DNA of 64,000 nt, from positions 682,001 to 746,000 of the forward strand of contig NZ_LQQA01000015.1 of the NCBI RefSeq assembly GCF_002101965.1, written 5' to 3'. Of this stretch, positions 41,684 through 51,270 are shown in pieces. Numbering within the stretch: the first letter of the stretch is position 1; each line of letters starts with the position of its first letter. The notes beneath the pieces are model-generated. The model saw only the letters and a list, made by a program, of their open reading frames with translations, ran no database searches and had not been told where the DNA came from. The translations under genes and the position numbers were made by a program. This DNA comes from Mycolicibacterium wolinskyi. GTDB taxonomy: Bacteria; Actinomycetota; Actinomycetes; Mycobacteriales; Mycobacteriaceae.

Positions 41684-43351
41684 GTGGACATCGTATTGGG
41701 TGTGTCGATGACACCTACGACGGTCCGCATGGTGCTGGTCGAGGGGGAGAAAGCCGACGGCGTCACGGTCGATCACGACGCTTTCGACGTCACCGCCGGC
41801 GAAGGTTCGGCAACTTCGAGCGCGGCCGAGCAGGTGGTCGCTGCCGTCCTCGGAACCCAAGAGAGCGCCGCTGCGGGCGGGCATCATCTGAAGTCGATCG
41901 GGGTCACGTGGAGTGACCACTCGGACGCGTCCGCGCTGCGCGATGCACTGACGGCCCACGGCATCGAAAACGTCATGCTGGTGTCGGAAGGCCACGCCGC
42001 CGCCGCACTCGCGCAGGCGGTCGGCCGTGCGGTCGGGTACGACACCACGGCGTTGATGTTCATCGACCGTGACACGGCGACGCTGTCGGTCGTCAAGACC
42101 GAGGACGGCTCGGTCGTCAAGGTATTCGACCGTAGCCTGCACAGCTCCGACGCGATGGCCGTGCTGACCGAGATGGTCGCCGCGGTCGACGCGCAGGACG
42201 CCGCCCCGCAGGCCATGTTCGTCGTCGGTTCGGGCGTCGACGTCAGTTCTGTCAAGTCACACCTCGAAAACCTGGTGTCGATGCCGGTGAGCGCCCCCGA
42301 CGAGCCCGAGCTCGCGCTGGCCCGCGGTGCGGCGCTGGCGTCGGCCAACGCACCGGCGTTCGAGGCGTCCACCGTCGGGCTCGCGTACTCGCAGGATCCC
42401 GACGGCACCACGGCGGGCAGCGCGTATGCGGGGCTGGCCGGCCTCGACACCCAGCTCGCGCCGCTCGGCGACTCCGCGGTCGACGACCTCGACCCCGCCG
42501 CGTTCGACGCGGTTCCGGCCGACGAGGGCCGCAAGCCGTTCCTGTTGGTCGGCAGCGCGCTGACGTCGGTGTTCGTCGTCGGCGTTGTCGCACTGGTCAT
42601 TTCGTTGGCGGTGAGCATCCGCCCGACGGTCGATCAGCGCCCGGCTCCCGCGCAAGGCGCGGTGGTTCCGAGCGCGCCGGCGAAAGCCCCGGCGCCCGCG
42701 CCGGTTCCCGAAGCCAAACCGGTACAGCAGGCCCCGCCGCCCGCGCCGCCACCGGAGACCATCAAGGCCCCGGTGCCCGTGGTGCAGGAAGCGCCGCAGG
42801 CTCCGCCGCGCACGGTCTACGTCGAAGCACCGCAGGCGCCTGCTCCGGCACCCGCGCCGGCAGCACCCGCCCCGGCTCCCGCTCCCGTGGCTCCGCCGCC
42901 TGCCCCGGCGCCGGTGGCGCCCGCCCCGGTGTTGCCCGCGCCGGCACCGATCTATCAACCGCCGGGCTACCGGCCGCCGGTCGTGGTCGTGCCGCGTATC
43001 CCGTCAATCTTCCGTCCGCCGTGGGAACCGCAGCGTCCGCCGTATCAGGAGCCTGAGACCCCGCCGTGGCAGCCGCCATCGCATGAGGAGCCGGAGAGCC
43101 CGCAGTGGCCGTTCCCCGGTTCGGGCGGCGGCTCGGACGATGACGATTGGGGGCCGGGTTCCGGTTCCGGTAACGGTGGCTGGAATCCCGGCGGTTCAGG
43201 TGGCCACGGTTCGTCGGGCGGTGGCTCGGGTAGCTGGGATCCGGGTGACTCCGGCGGCTGGAACCCGGGCGGCGGTTCGGGTGGTGGCCGCGGTTCGTCG
43301 GGCGGTGACGGTGGCGGCATGTGGCCGTTCCCGTTCGGCGGCGGGCACTAG
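41684..43351 (+). CDS. DUF7159-type membrane protein with Pro/Ala and Gly-rich tail
   Basis: A 555-residue paralogue of the 37820 protein. The N-terminus VDIVLGVSMTPTTVRMVLVEG, the middle TALMFIDRDTATLSVVKTEDG and FVVGSGVDVSSVKSHL...LALARGAALAS correspond in order. One helix spans about 287-311. A 150-residue proline/alanine segment follows, then a tryptophan/glycine/serine-rich end (GGWNPGGSGG). GGAGG (41674-41678) precedes the GTG at 5 nt and sets the start. The glycine-rich C-terminus is unlike the 37820 copy. Confidence 0.75.
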   Translation: MDIVLGVSMTPTTVRMVLVEGEKADGVTVDHDAFDVTAGEGSATSSAAEQVVAAVLGTQESAAAGGHHLKSIGVTWSDHSDASALRDALTAHGIENVMLVSEGHAAAALAQAVGRAVGYDTTALMFIDRDTATLSVVKTEDGSVVKVFDRSLHSSDAMAVLTEMVAAVDAQDAAPQAMFVVGSGVDVSSVKSHLENLVSMPVSAPDEPELALARGAALASANAPAFEASTVGLAYSQDPDGTTAGSAYAGLAGLDTQLAPLGDSAVDDLDPAAFDAVPADEGRKPFLLVGSALTSVFVVGVVALVISLAVSIRPTVDQRPAPAQGAVVPSAPAKAPAPAPVPEAKPVQQAPPPAPPPETIKAPVPVVQEAPQAPPRTVYVEAPQAPAPAPAPAAPAPAPAPVAPPPAPAPVAPAPVLPAPAPIYQPPGYRPPVVVVPRIPSIFRPPWEPQRPPYQEPETPPWQPPSHEEPESPQWPFPGSGGGSDDDDWGPGSGSGNGGWNPGGSGGHGSSGGGSGSWDPGDSGGWNPGGGSGGGRGSSGGDGGGMWPFPFGGGH

Positions 43352-43431
43352 CGTCCAACCGTCACCTGTCGTTGGTCTGCCGCTCAGTGTCGCGTAGCGG
43401 CTAGCTCATCGGGGCTGCCTATAGAGGCAGT

Positions 43432-44790
43432 ATGCGATGCACCGTCTTCGGCACCGGCTATCTGGGCGCGACACATGCGGCAGGCATGGCCGAACTCGGC
43501 CATGAGGTGATCGGGGTCGACATCGACCCGGGCAAGGTCGCCAAGCTCGCCGCGGGCGATATCCCGTTCTACGAACCGGGCCTGCGGAAAGTGTTGAACG
43601 ACAACCTCGCCGCGGGCCGGCTGCGGTTCACCACCGACTACGCCGAGGCCGCCGACTTCGCCGACGTGCATTTCCTCGGCGTGGGCACCCCGCAGAAGAA
43701 GGGCGAGTACGGCGCCGACCTTCGTCACGTGCACGCCGTCGTCGACGCGCTCGTACCGGCGCTGCGCCGGTCGGCCGTGATCGTCGGCAAGTCCACCGTG
43801 CCGGTCGGCACGGCCGCCGACCTGGCCGAACGGGCCCGGCGGCTGGCCCCGGCCGGTGTCGACGTCGAGGTGGCCTGGAATCCGGAGTTCCTTCGCGAAG
43901 GTTTCGCCGTGCACGACACGCTGCACCCGGACCGGATCGTCGTTGGGGTGCAGAAGGATTCAGGCCCGCACGCGAGGAGGACAAAAGACTCACGCGCCGA
44001 GGCGGCGGTCCGCGAACTGTACGCACCGCTCCTCGACGACGGTGTGCCGTTCCTGGTCACCGATCTGCAGACCGCCGAACTCGTCAAGGTTTCGGCGAAC
44101 GCGTTTCTGGCGACCAAGATCTCGTTCATCAACGCGATCTCGGAGGTGTGTGAAGCCGCCGACGCCGACGTGACGTTGCTGGCCGACGCGCTCGGCTACG
44201 ACCCGCGCATCGGCCGCCGCTTCCTCAACGCGGGCCTGGGCTTCGGCGGTGGCTGCCTGCCCAAGGACATTCGCGCATTCATGGCCCGCGCCGGCGAACT
44301 CGGCGCGAACCACGCGCTGACGTTCCTGCGTGAGGTCGACAGCATCAACATGCGCAGGCGCACGGCGATGGTCGAGCTGACCACGCGGGTCTGCGGCGGA
44401 TCTCTGCTGGGCTCCAACATCGCCGTCCTCGGCGCGGCGTTCAAACCCGAATCCGACGACGTGCGCGACTCGCCCGCCCTCAACGTCGCGGGCATGCTGC
44501 AGCTCAACGGCGCCACGGTCAACGTCTACGACCCCAAGGCGATGGAGAATTCGCAGCGCGTGTTCCCGACGCTGAACTACTCCACGTCGGTCGTCGAGGC
44601 GTGTGACCGCGCCGACGCAGTCCTCGTGCTCACCGAGTGGGCCGAGTTCGTCGATCTCGATCCCGCCGTCCTGGCCGATACCGTCCGCGCGAAAGTGATT
44701 GTGGACGGCCGTAACTGCCTCGATACGAAGCGCTGGGAGAGTGCGGGGTGGCGCGTGTATGCGCTTGGCCGCGGCGAGCCGCGCAGCTAA
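43432..44790 (+). CDS. udgA: UDP-glucose 6-dehydrogenase
   Basis: A 452-residue enzyme that oxidises UDP-glucose (or a related nucleotide sugar) to the uronate with two NAD+. The NAD site is GTGYLGATHAAGMAELGHEV at the start; the catalytic cysteine C275 lies in GFGGGCLPKD; the C-terminal domain opens with AFKPESDDVRDSPAL. A short insertion near 180-190 (KDSGPHARRTKDSRAE) may widen a loop. It corresponds to M. tuberculosis udgA, next to dcd there. Confidence 0.93.
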   Translation: MRCTVFGTGYLGATHAAGMAELGHEVIGVDIDPGKVAKLAAGDIPFYEPGLRKVLNDNLAAGRLRFTTDYAEAADFADVHFLGVGTPQKKGEYGADLRHVHAVVDALVPALRRSAVIVGKSTVPVGTAADLAERARRLAPAGVDVEVAWNPEFLREGFAVHDTLHPDRIVVGVQKDSGPHARRTKDSRAEAAVRELYAPLLDDGVPFLVTDLQTAELVKVSANAFLATKISFINAISEVCEAADADVTLLADALGYDPRIGRRFLNAGLGFGGGCLPKDIRAFMARAGELGANHALTFLREVDSINMRRRTAMVELTTRVCGGSLLGSNIAVLGAAFKPESDDVRDSPALNVAGMLQLNGATVNVYDPKAMENSQRVFPTLNYSTSVVEACDRADAVLVLTEWAEFVDLDPAVLADTVRAKVIVDGRNCLDTKRWESAGWRVYALGRGEPRS

Positions 44791-44843
44791 CTCTGCGCAG
44801 CCAACAGCACTGTTTGACACTTGTAGAACAGCTGGGCCGGTCG

Positions 44844-44849
44844 TAGGCT
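44844..44849 (+). promoter_or_regulatory. -10 box of P450 gene (leaderless)
   Basis: TAGGCT ends 7 nt before ATG 44857. Confidence 0.5.
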
Positions 44850-44856
44850 CGGCCAC

Positions 44857-46173
44857 ATGCGGGAACGGATCCGTTGGCTGGCCCTGCACGGGGTGGTACG
44901 CGGCTTGTCCGCGATCGGGATGCGGCACGGGGATCCGCAAGCCCGGCTCATCGCCGATCCGGTGGTCCGCGCCGACCCGGCCACGTTCGCCGATGAGCTG
45001 CGGGACCGAGGTCCGGTGATCCGATGCCGCGCAGTACTGCTGACGTTCGACTACGGCGTCGCCAACGATCTGCTGCGCTCCGAGGAATTCCGGGTCAGCT
45101 CGCTCGGTTCGAACCTGCCGAAACCGCTGCGCTGGGTCATCGACAAGACCAGCACCGGAATGCTGCACCCGATCGAACCGCCGTCGCTGCTGTCGATCGA
45201 GCCTCCCGAGCACACCCGGATGCGCAAGCTCGTGTCCTCGGTGTTCACCACGCGGGCCGTGAAACGGCTGCGGGATCGGGTCGAGGAAACCGCGACCGAA
45301 CTGCTCGACGGCCTCGGCAGCGATCCCGGCGCTGTCGATATCGTCGACCGCTACTGCTCGAAGCTGCCCGTCGCGGTGATCGGCGACATCCTCGGGGTGC
45401 CCGAGGCCGACCGGCCGCGCATCCTGCACTTCGGTGAACTCGGGGCACCCAGTCTCGACATCGGCCTGTCCTGGGCCCAGTATCAGCAGGTCAACGAGGG
45501 CATCGCCGGATTCGACAACTGGCTCGGCGGGCATCTGCGCGAGCTGCGCCGCAACCCGGGCGAGGACCTGATGAGCCAGATCATCACGGCCTCCGACGAG
45601 GGCGCGGCCGGCGAGCCGCTCACCGAACGGGAGATGAAGGCGCTGGCCGGCCTCGTGTTGGCGGCGGGCTTCGAGACGACGGTGAACCTGCTGGGCAACG
45701 GCATCCGCATGCTGCTTGAGCACCCCGAACACCTCGACACCCTGGCCGCCCGGCCGGATCTGTGGCCCAACGCCGTGGAAGAGATCCTGCGGCTCGACTC
45801 GCCCGTGCAGCTGAGCGCCCGGATCGCCACCCGCGACGCCGACGTGGCGGGCACGTGGGTGGAACGCGGCGAGCTGATCGTCATCCATCTCGCCGGGGCC
45901 AACCGAGATCCGAACGTGTTCACCGACCCGCACCGCTTCGATATCGAACGCGACAACGCCGGACGGCACCTGTCGTTCTCGGGCGGCAGGCACTTCTGCC
46001 TGGGTGCGGCGCTGGCCCGGGCCGAAGGTGAGGTGGGGCTGCGGGCGTTCTTCGAGCGGTATCCGGATGCGCGCCTCGCGGGCGACGGGGTCCGCCGTGA
46101 CACCCGTGTGCTACGCGGATGGTCGACTCTGCCGATCGCGCTCGGGAAGTCGCGCGCGGCGGTAGGTTCGTGA
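44857..46173 (+). CDS. cytochrome P450
   Basis: A 438-residue soluble P450. The I-helix proton-relay motif is AGFETT, the K-helix ExxR lies in EEILRLD, and the heme-thiolate loop is FSGGRHFCLG with C381. Electrons should come from a ferredoxin, none of which is nearby. The CYP family and substrate cannot be given. It shares the strand with the two following genes, but each of those appears to have its own start signal. Confidence 0.92.
   Translation: MRERIRWLALHGVVRGLSAIGMRHGDPQARLIADPVVRADPATFADELRDRGPVIRCRAVLLTFDYGVANDLLRSEEFRVSSLGSNLPKPLRWVIDKTSTGMLHPIEPPSLLSIEPPEHTRMRKLVSSVFTTRAVKRLRDRVEETATELLDGLGSDPGAVDIVDRYCSKLPVAVIGDILGVPEADRPRILHFGELGAPSLDIGLSWAQYQQVNEGIAGFDNWLGGHLRELRRNPGEDLMSQIITASDEGAAGEPLTEREMKALAGLVLAAGFETTVNLLGNGIRMLLEHPEHLDTLAARPDLWPNAVEEILRLDSPVQLSARIATRDADVAGTWVERGELIVIHLAGANRDPNVFTDPHRFDIERDNAGRHLSFSGGRHFCLGAALARAEGEVGLRAFFERYPDARLAGDGVRRDTRVLRGWSTLPIALGKSRAAVGS
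46163..46168 (+). promoter_or_regulatory. -10 box of 46175 gene (leaderless), inside P450 3' end
   Basis: TAGGTT ends 6 nt before GTG 46175, overlapping the last codons of the P450 gene. Confidence 0.45.
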
Positions 46174-46174
46174 T

Positions 46175-46927
46175 GTGGATTTCCGAGCCGCGCTGCTCGA
46201 CCAGACCCGTGCCTTCGGAGAGCTGATCGCCTCCGGCGATCCCGCAACGCCCGTCCCGACCTGCCCGGACTGGACGTTGAAACAGCTCTTCCGTCATGTT
46301 GGCCGCGGAAACCGTTGGGCCGCACAGATAATCGCCGACCGCCGGTCCACTGAGCTGGATCCTCGCGACGTACGCGACGGCAAGCCGCCCGACGATCTCG
46401 ACGGCGCCATCGAATGGCTCAACTCAGGTGCCGCATTGGTCGCCAAGGCCGTCGATCAGGTCGGCTCCGACGCGCGGGTGTGGACCTTTCTGGGGCCACG
46501 ACCCGCGGGCTGGTGGATCCGGCGACGTCTGCACGAGGCGACCGTGCACCGGGCCGACGCCGCAATGGCGTTGGGTGTGGACTACGACCTGGACCCGGAA
46601 CTCGCCGCCGACGCGATCAGCGAATGGCTCGAACGCGTGTGCATCGAGGCCAAGAAGTACCACCGGGTTCCGCTGGAGTCTGGGCAGAGCGTGCACCTGC
46701 ACGCCACGGACGACGTACTCGGGCCCACGGGGGAGTGGACCGTCGTCAACGACGAGGACGGCGTGTGGTGGTCGCACGACCACGGCAAGGGCAGCGCCGC
46801 GGTGCGTGGATCGGCCAAAGACCTGCTGATGGTGACCACCCGGCGCCGCACGGCGGCCGATCTCGGTCTCGAAGTGTTCGGCGACACCGCCGTATGGGAC
46901 GCATGGCTTGAGCGCACGCCGTTCTGA
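46175..46927 (+). CDS. maleylpyruvate isomerase-family (mycothiol-dependent) protein, Rv0332-like
   Basis: A 250-residue protein. The N-terminal half is the DinB-like bundle (VPTCPDWTLKQLFRHVGRGNRWAAQII) with an MDMPI-type C-terminal domain (SVHLHATDD...GSAKDLLMVTTRR). Such proteins may use mycothiol to isomerise or detoxify small molecules, but many are orphans. Place and size suggest M. tuberculosis Rv0332. It begins one base after the P450 stop. Confidence 0.8.
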   Translation: MDFRAALLDQTRAFGELIASGDPATPVPTCPDWTLKQLFRHVGRGNRWAAQIIADRRSTELDPRDVRDGKPPDDLDGAIEWLNSGAALVAKAVDQVGSDARVWTFLGPRPAGWWIRRRLHEATVHRADAAMALGVDYDLDPELAADAISEWLERVCIEAKKYHRVPLESGQSVHLHATDDVLGPTGEWTVVNDEDGVWWSHDHGKGSAAVRGSAKDLLMVTTRRRTAADLGLEVFGDTAVWDAWLERTPF

Positions 46928-46945
46928 GTGGCGTACGTTTCGTTC

Positions 46946-47314
46946 ATGACCACATCGGAGATCGCAACGGTTCTTGCCTGGCACGACGCGCTCAACGAGA
47001 AGGACTTCGACACCTTGATCTCGCTGTCGAGCGACGACATCGAGGTGGGCGACGAGGCCGGGGCCGCCCAGGGCCACGCGGCCCTGCGGGACTGGGCCGA
47101 ATCCGTGGGGGCCAGCGCAGTGCTCGGCCGGATGTATGTGCACGACGGGATCGTCGTCGCCGAGCAGACCATCACGACCGCCGACGGTGAGACGATCACG
47201 TGCGCGTCGGCGTTCCGCGTCGTGCGCGACCACGTCACGTCGGTGTTCCGCCACGACACGCTGGCTTCCGCGCTCGCCGCGACCGATCTGACCGAGCAGG
47301 ACCTCACCGGCTGA
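46946..47314 (+). CDS. SnoaL-like / NTF2-fold protein, Rv0333-like
   Basis: A 122-residue protein of the SnoaL-like fold: helix EIATVLAWHDALNEKDFDTLISLS, strand DDIEVGDEAGAAQGHAALRDW and a sheet ending DHVTSVFRHD. No catalytic residues can be named. GTG 46928, directly after the upstream stop, is an alternative start 6 codons earlier. The stop shares one base with the rmlA start, so the two are cotranslated. Confidence 0.75.
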   Translation: MTTSEIATVLAWHDALNEKDFDTLISLSSDDIEVGDEAGAAQGHAALRDWAESVGASAVLGRMYVHDGIVVAEQTITTADGETITCASAFRVVRDHVTSVFRHDTLASALAATDLTEQDLTG

Positions 47315-48177
47315 TGCGCGGCATCATTCTGGCCGGCGGGTCAGGGACGCGGCTGTACCCGATCACGATGGGCGCCAGCAAGCAGATGCTGCCGGTGTAC
47401 GACAAGCCGATGATCTACTACCCGCTGTCCACGCTCATGATGGCGGGCATCCGCGACATCCAGGTGATCACCACCGCCGAGGATGCCCCGGCCTTCCACC
47501 GGTTGCTCGGCGACGGTTCGGGTTTCGGCATCAACCTGAGCTACGCCGTGCAGGACCGCCCGGACGGTTTGGCGCAGGCGTTCGTGATCGGCGCCGACCA
47601 CATCGGCACCGACAAGGTCGCGCTCGTGCTCGGCGACAACATCTTCTACGGGCCGGGCCTGGGCACGAGCCTGCGCCGGTTCCAGAATGTCAGCGGCGGA
47701 GCGATTTTCGCGTACTGGGTGGCCGATCCGACGGCCTACGGCGTGGTGGAGTTCAGTGCCGACGGCACCGCGCTGTCCCTCGAGGAGAAGCCCGCGACGC
47801 CCAAATCGCACTACGCCGTGCCCGGTCTGTACTTCTACGACAACGATGTCATCGAGATCGCGCGGTCACTGCGTCCGTCGGCCCGCGGCGAGTACGAGAT
47901 CACCGAGATCAACCAGGCCTATCTCAACCAGGGCCGGCTCGCGGTCGAGGTGATGGCCCGCGGCACCGCGTGGCTGGACACCGGCACGTTCGACTCATTG
48001 CTCGACGCAAGCGATTACGTGCGCACGATCGAACGCAGGCAGGGCCTCAAGATCAGTGTGCCCGAGGAGGTCGCCTGGCGCGTCGGGTTCATCGACGACG
48101 AGCAGCTGGCGGCCCGTGCCCACACCTTGCTCAAATCGGGTTACGGCGCATACCTTTTGGAGCTGCTCGACCGCTGA
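47314..48177 (+). CDS. rmlA: glucose-1-phosphate thymidylyltransferase
   Basis: A 287-residue enzyme joining dTTP and glucose-1-phosphate, first step of dTDP-rhamnose synthesis, needed for the arabinogalactan linker and essential in mycobacteria. The nucleotide loop is ILAGGSGTRLYPIT, followed by SKQMLPVYDKPMIYYPLS, the metal-binding VLGDNIFYG and LEEKPATPKS. A longer in-frame ORF starts inside the previous gene; ATG 47314 gives the family length. Confidence 0.96.
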   Translation: MRGIILAGGSGTRLYPITMGASKQMLPVYDKPMIYYPLSTLMMAGIRDIQVITTAEDAPAFHRLLGDGSGFGINLSYAVQDRPDGLAQAFVIGADHIGTDKVALVLGDNIFYGPGLGTSLRRFQNVSGGAIFAYWVADPTAYGVVEFSADGTALSLEEKPATPKSHYAVPGLYFYDNDVIEIARSLRPSARGEYEITEINQAYLNQGRLAVEVMARGTAWLDTGTFDSLLDASDYVRTIERRQGLKISVPEEVAWRVGFIDDEQLAARAHTLLKSGYGAYLLELLDR

Positions 48178-48178
48178 G

Positions 48179-50281
48179 TCAGGGGAGTCCGGCGAGGACC
48201 TTGTCCAAGGTCACCGGCAGGTCGCGGACCCGCACACCGGTGGCGTGGTAGACGGCGTTGACCACGGCTGCCGCCGCGCCGACGATGCCGATCTCCCCGG
48301 CGCCCCGTGAGCCCATCGGGTTGAAATGCTCTTCGGCCTCGTCGAGCCAGACGGCGTCGATGTCGGCCACATCGGCGTGGGCGCTGATGTGGTACGTCGC
48401 GAGATCCTGCGTGACCACGTGGCCGAAGCGCGGGTCACGGACACTCTCCTCGTGCAGGGCCATGGACAGGCCCATGGTCATCCCGCCGATCAGCTGGGAG
48501 CGCAGCGTGCGCGGGTTGATGGCGCGGCCCACCGAGAACACCCCGAGCATCCGGGGTATGCGGATCTCGCCGGTGTCGGCGTTGACGTGGGCCTCGACGA
48601 AGTGCGCGCCGAAGGACTGCACGGTGAACTTGTCGGCGCCGGGATTCTCCGGGGCCTGCGCCACGGTCGTCGCGCCGACGGCGGGCGGGTCGCCATGATC
48701 GGCACGGAATTGCTTGGCCGCGGCCACGATCGCCGAACCCCACGATGTGATACCCGACGAGCCACCCGCGACCGACGCCTCCGGCAGGGTCGAGTCACCG
48801 ATCTGCAGATCAACCGCGGCCAGGTCGCATCCCAACGCGTCGGCGGCGATCTGGCTCAGCGTCGTCCACGTGCCGGTGCCGATGTCGGCCGCCCCGATCT
48901 GCACCGTGTAGTGGCCTTCGGGCCCGTAGCTGATCCGTGCCGAGTTACCGGGCATCGCCATGCCGGGATAGGTCGCGGCGGCCACGCCTGTCCCGGTGAA
49001 CCACTGGCCGACACGCCTTTTCGCGGGCCGCGGGTCGCGGGAGGCCCAGCCGAACCGTTCGGCGCCCGCATTCAGGCACTCGACGAGATGACGGGCCGAC
49101 CACGGCTTGCCGGACTCCGGATCGACGTCGGGTTCGTTGCGGATCCGCAGTTCGATCGGATCGATATCGCAGGCCGCCGCGAGTTCGTCCATCGCGACCT
49201 CGGCGGCATAGGTGCCCGGGCATTCGCCCGGTGCGCGCATCCAGAACGGTACCGGCACGTCCAGTTCGGCCAGCCGGTGCGTGGTCCGCCGGTTCGCCGA
49301 CGCGTACATCTTTCGTGTGGTCACCGCGGTCTGCTCGGCGAATTCCTTGACCGCCGAGGTCTGTTCGATCACGTCGTGCACGATCGCGGTGAGCCGGCCG
49401 CTGCGGTCGGCACCCAACCGCAGCCGCTGGATGGTCGGGGTGCGATAGCCGACGAGCGCGAACATCTGCTGACGCGTGAGCGCGAGCTTCACGGGACGGC
49501 CGCCGCTGCGTTGGGCGGCCATGAGGGCCAGCACATCGTGTGCGTGCGGTGCACCCTTGGACCCGAACCCGCCGCCGACGTGTGGGGCGATCACCCGCAT
49601 CTGCTCGGGTTCGAGTCCGAAGATCGGCGCGAGCGTCTTGCGCACCACATGCACACCCTGCGTCGAGTCGTACAGCGCCACAGCAGGCCGGCCGTCGGAT
49701 GCGGTCCACCGGGCGACGCATGCGTGCGGTTCCATCGGATTGTTGTGCTCGATGGGAGTCGTATAGGTCTCGTCGACGGTCACCTCGGCGGCGGCCAGGG
49801 CGGCCTCGACGTCGCCGTCGTCGGTGTCGGGCGGATAGGACGGATTGACCGATTCCGGCGTGTACAGGCGCGGGTAGTCGACGGCGAGTTCGACGTCGTG
49901 CGGCTCCTGCGCGTACTCGGCAACGACGAGAGCCGCGGCGTCCCTGGCGATCTCGGCGGTCTCGGCGACGACCCCGCCGATGAGCTGGCCGCGGAAGTGC
50001 ACCTCGGCATCTTGCAGGATCGCGAGCTCACCATCGGAAGCGTCCGCCAGCTTGGGCGCGTCGAACACCGTCAGCACGTCGAGCACACCGTCGAGATCGC
50101 GCGCCGCAGTGGAGTCCATGGTGAGTACGCGGCCACGGGCGACGGTGGCCTGGATCGGATGCAGATACACCGGGTGATCGACCTGCTGCTCGAATGCGTA
50201 CGGCGCGGTGCCGGTGACCTTGGCGCGACCGTCCCTGCGGCCCACCGGATGTCCGATCACCTGCGGTTCGAGCAAGGTCAT
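48179..50281 (-). CDS. molybdenum aldehyde oxidoreductase, large (Moco) subunit, PaoC-like
   Basis: A 700-residue molybdopterin subunit of the xanthine-oxidase family. Diagnostic sites: IGHPVGRRDGRAKVTGTAPYAFE at the start, VGGGFGSKGAPH (moco dithiolene contact), MRAPGECPGTYAAE and the catalytic Glu in RGAGEIGIVGAAA. It resembles E. coli PaoC, which oxidises aromatic aldehydes. The start overlaps the FAD-subunit stop by 4 bp. Genes for insertion factors (XdhC type) are not in the window. Confidence 0.88.
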   Translation of the reverse strand: MTLLEPQVIGHPVGRRDGRAKVTGTAPYAFEQQVDHPVYLHPIQATVARGRVLTMDSTAARDLDGVLDVLTVFDAPKLADASDGELAILQDAEVHFRGQLIGGVVAETAEIARDAAALVVAEYAQEPHDVELAVDYPRLYTPESVNPSYPPDTDDGDVEAALAAAEVTVDETYTTPIEHNNPMEPHACVARWTASDGRPAVALYDSTQGVHVVRKTLAPIFGLEPEQMRVIAPHVGGGFGSKGAPHAHDVLALMAAQRSGGRPVKLALTRQQMFALVGYRTPTIQRLRLGADRSGRLTAIVHDVIEQTSAVKEFAEQTAVTTRKMYASANRRTTHRLAELDVPVPFWMRAPGECPGTYAAEVAMDELAAACDIDPIELRIRNEPDVDPESGKPWSARHLVECLNAGAERFGWASRDPRPAKRRVGQWFTGTGVAAATYPGMAMPGNSARISYGPEGHYTVQIGAADIGTGTWTTLSQIAADALGCDLAAVDLQIGDSTLPEASVAGGSSGITSWGSAIVAAAKQFRADHGDPPAVGATTVAQAPENPGADKFTVQSFGAHFVEAHVNADTGEIRIPRMLGVFSVGRAINPRTLRSQLIGGMTMGLSMALHEESVRDPRFGHVVTQDLATYHISAHADVADIDAVWLDEAEEHFNPMGSRGAGEIGIVGAAAAVVNAVYHATGVRVRDLPVTLDKVLAGLP

Positions 50282-51270
50282 GGCCGCCTCCGTGCGGTCA
50301 GCATGCGCAACTGGGCGATCAACGTGCGGCGGGCCAGGTCCACCTTGAACTCGTTGCCCGGCTGCGGCTCTGCTTGCGCGAGTTCGGCATCGGCCGCGGC
50401 GGCGAAGACCTCGTCGGACGGCTGGTCGCCGATCAGCACCGCTTCGGCCTTACGCGCACGCCACGGCTTGTGCGCGACGCCGCCCAAAGCGATCCTGGCC
50501 GAACCGATCTGGAACGTGCTGGTGAACGACAGCTCGGCGGCCACCGAAACCACGGCGAACGCATACGACGCCCGGTCACGGACCTTGCGATAGTCCGAAA
50601 CCGCGTCCGGTGGCGGAGCGGGCAACTCGACGGCCGTGATGAGCTCCCCGTGCTGCAGGACCGTGTCCCGGTGTGGTTCGTCACCGGGAAGCCGATAGAA
50701 CTCGTCGAGCGCAATCCGCCGTTCGCCCTCGGTGTTTCGCACCACGACATGGGCGTCCAATGCGGACATCGCGACCGCCATGTCCGACGGATGCACGGCG
50801 ATGCATTGCGGGGACGCACCGAGGATCGCGTGGTAGCGGACATAGCCACCGAGCGCCGAGCAGCCGCTACCGGGTTCGCGTTTGTTGCACGGGGTGGTGA
50901 CGTCCTGGAAATACACGCATCTGGTGCGCTGCAGCAGGTTACCGGCCGTGGTCGCGGAGTTCCGTAACTGGCCAGAAGCCCCGGACAGCAACGCGCGGGC
51001 CAGCATCGGGTAGTGCGAGCAAATCACCGGGTCGGCGGCCAGGTCGCTGTTGCGCACGTTGGCGCCGATGCGTACGCCGCTGTCGGTGAGGACGGTCTCG
51101 GCCAGGTCGAGGTGGCTGACGTCGACCAGCAGGTCCGGTTCGGCGACACCGAGTTTCATGTGGTCGACGAGGTTTGTGCCGCCCGCGAGAAACGCCGCGT
51201 CGGGATGCTCGGCCAGCATGGCCACGGCGTCGGCGGGGCTGGTCGCCAGGTGATAGTCGAACGGTTTCAC
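50278..51270 (-). CDS. aldehyde oxidoreductase FAD subunit, PaoB-like with extra 4Fe-4S motif
   Basis: A 330-residue FAD-binding medium subunit. FAD contacts are AFLAGGTNLVDHM and ATTAGNLLQR. A cysteine-rich loop RTRCVYFQDVTTPCNKREPG...GCSA matches the extra 4Fe-4S site of PaoB-type subunits. GTG 51270 overlaps the stop of the Fe-S gene (GTGA); a longer ORF start is not needed. It passes electrons between the 2Fe-2S subunit and its acceptor. Confidence 0.88.
   Translation of the reverse strand: MKPFDYHLATSPADAVAMLAEHPDAAFLAGGTNLVDHMKLGVAEPDLLVDVSHLDLAETVLTDSGVRIGANVRNSDLAADPVICSHYPMLARALLSGASGQLRNSATTAGNLLQRTRCVYFQDVTTPCNKREPGSGCSALGGYVRYHAILGASPQCIAVHPSDMAVAMSALDAHVVVRNTEGERRIALDEFYRLPGDEPHRDTVLQHGELITAVELPAPPPDAVSDYRKVRDRASYAFAVVSVAAELSFTSTFQIGSARIALGGVAHKPWRARKAEAVLIGDQPSDEVFAAAADAELAQAEPQPGNEFKVDLARRTLIAQLRMLTARRRP

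Noticed and set aside
43990..45993. 667-codon minus-strand ORF
   Set aside because: It runs antisense through udgA and the P450 gene; composition is Arg/His/Asp-rich as expected of a high-GC shadow frame and it shows no domain.
48326..50593. 755-codon plus-strand ORF
   Set aside because: It is antisense to the molybdenum subunit, whose cofactor motifs are intact.
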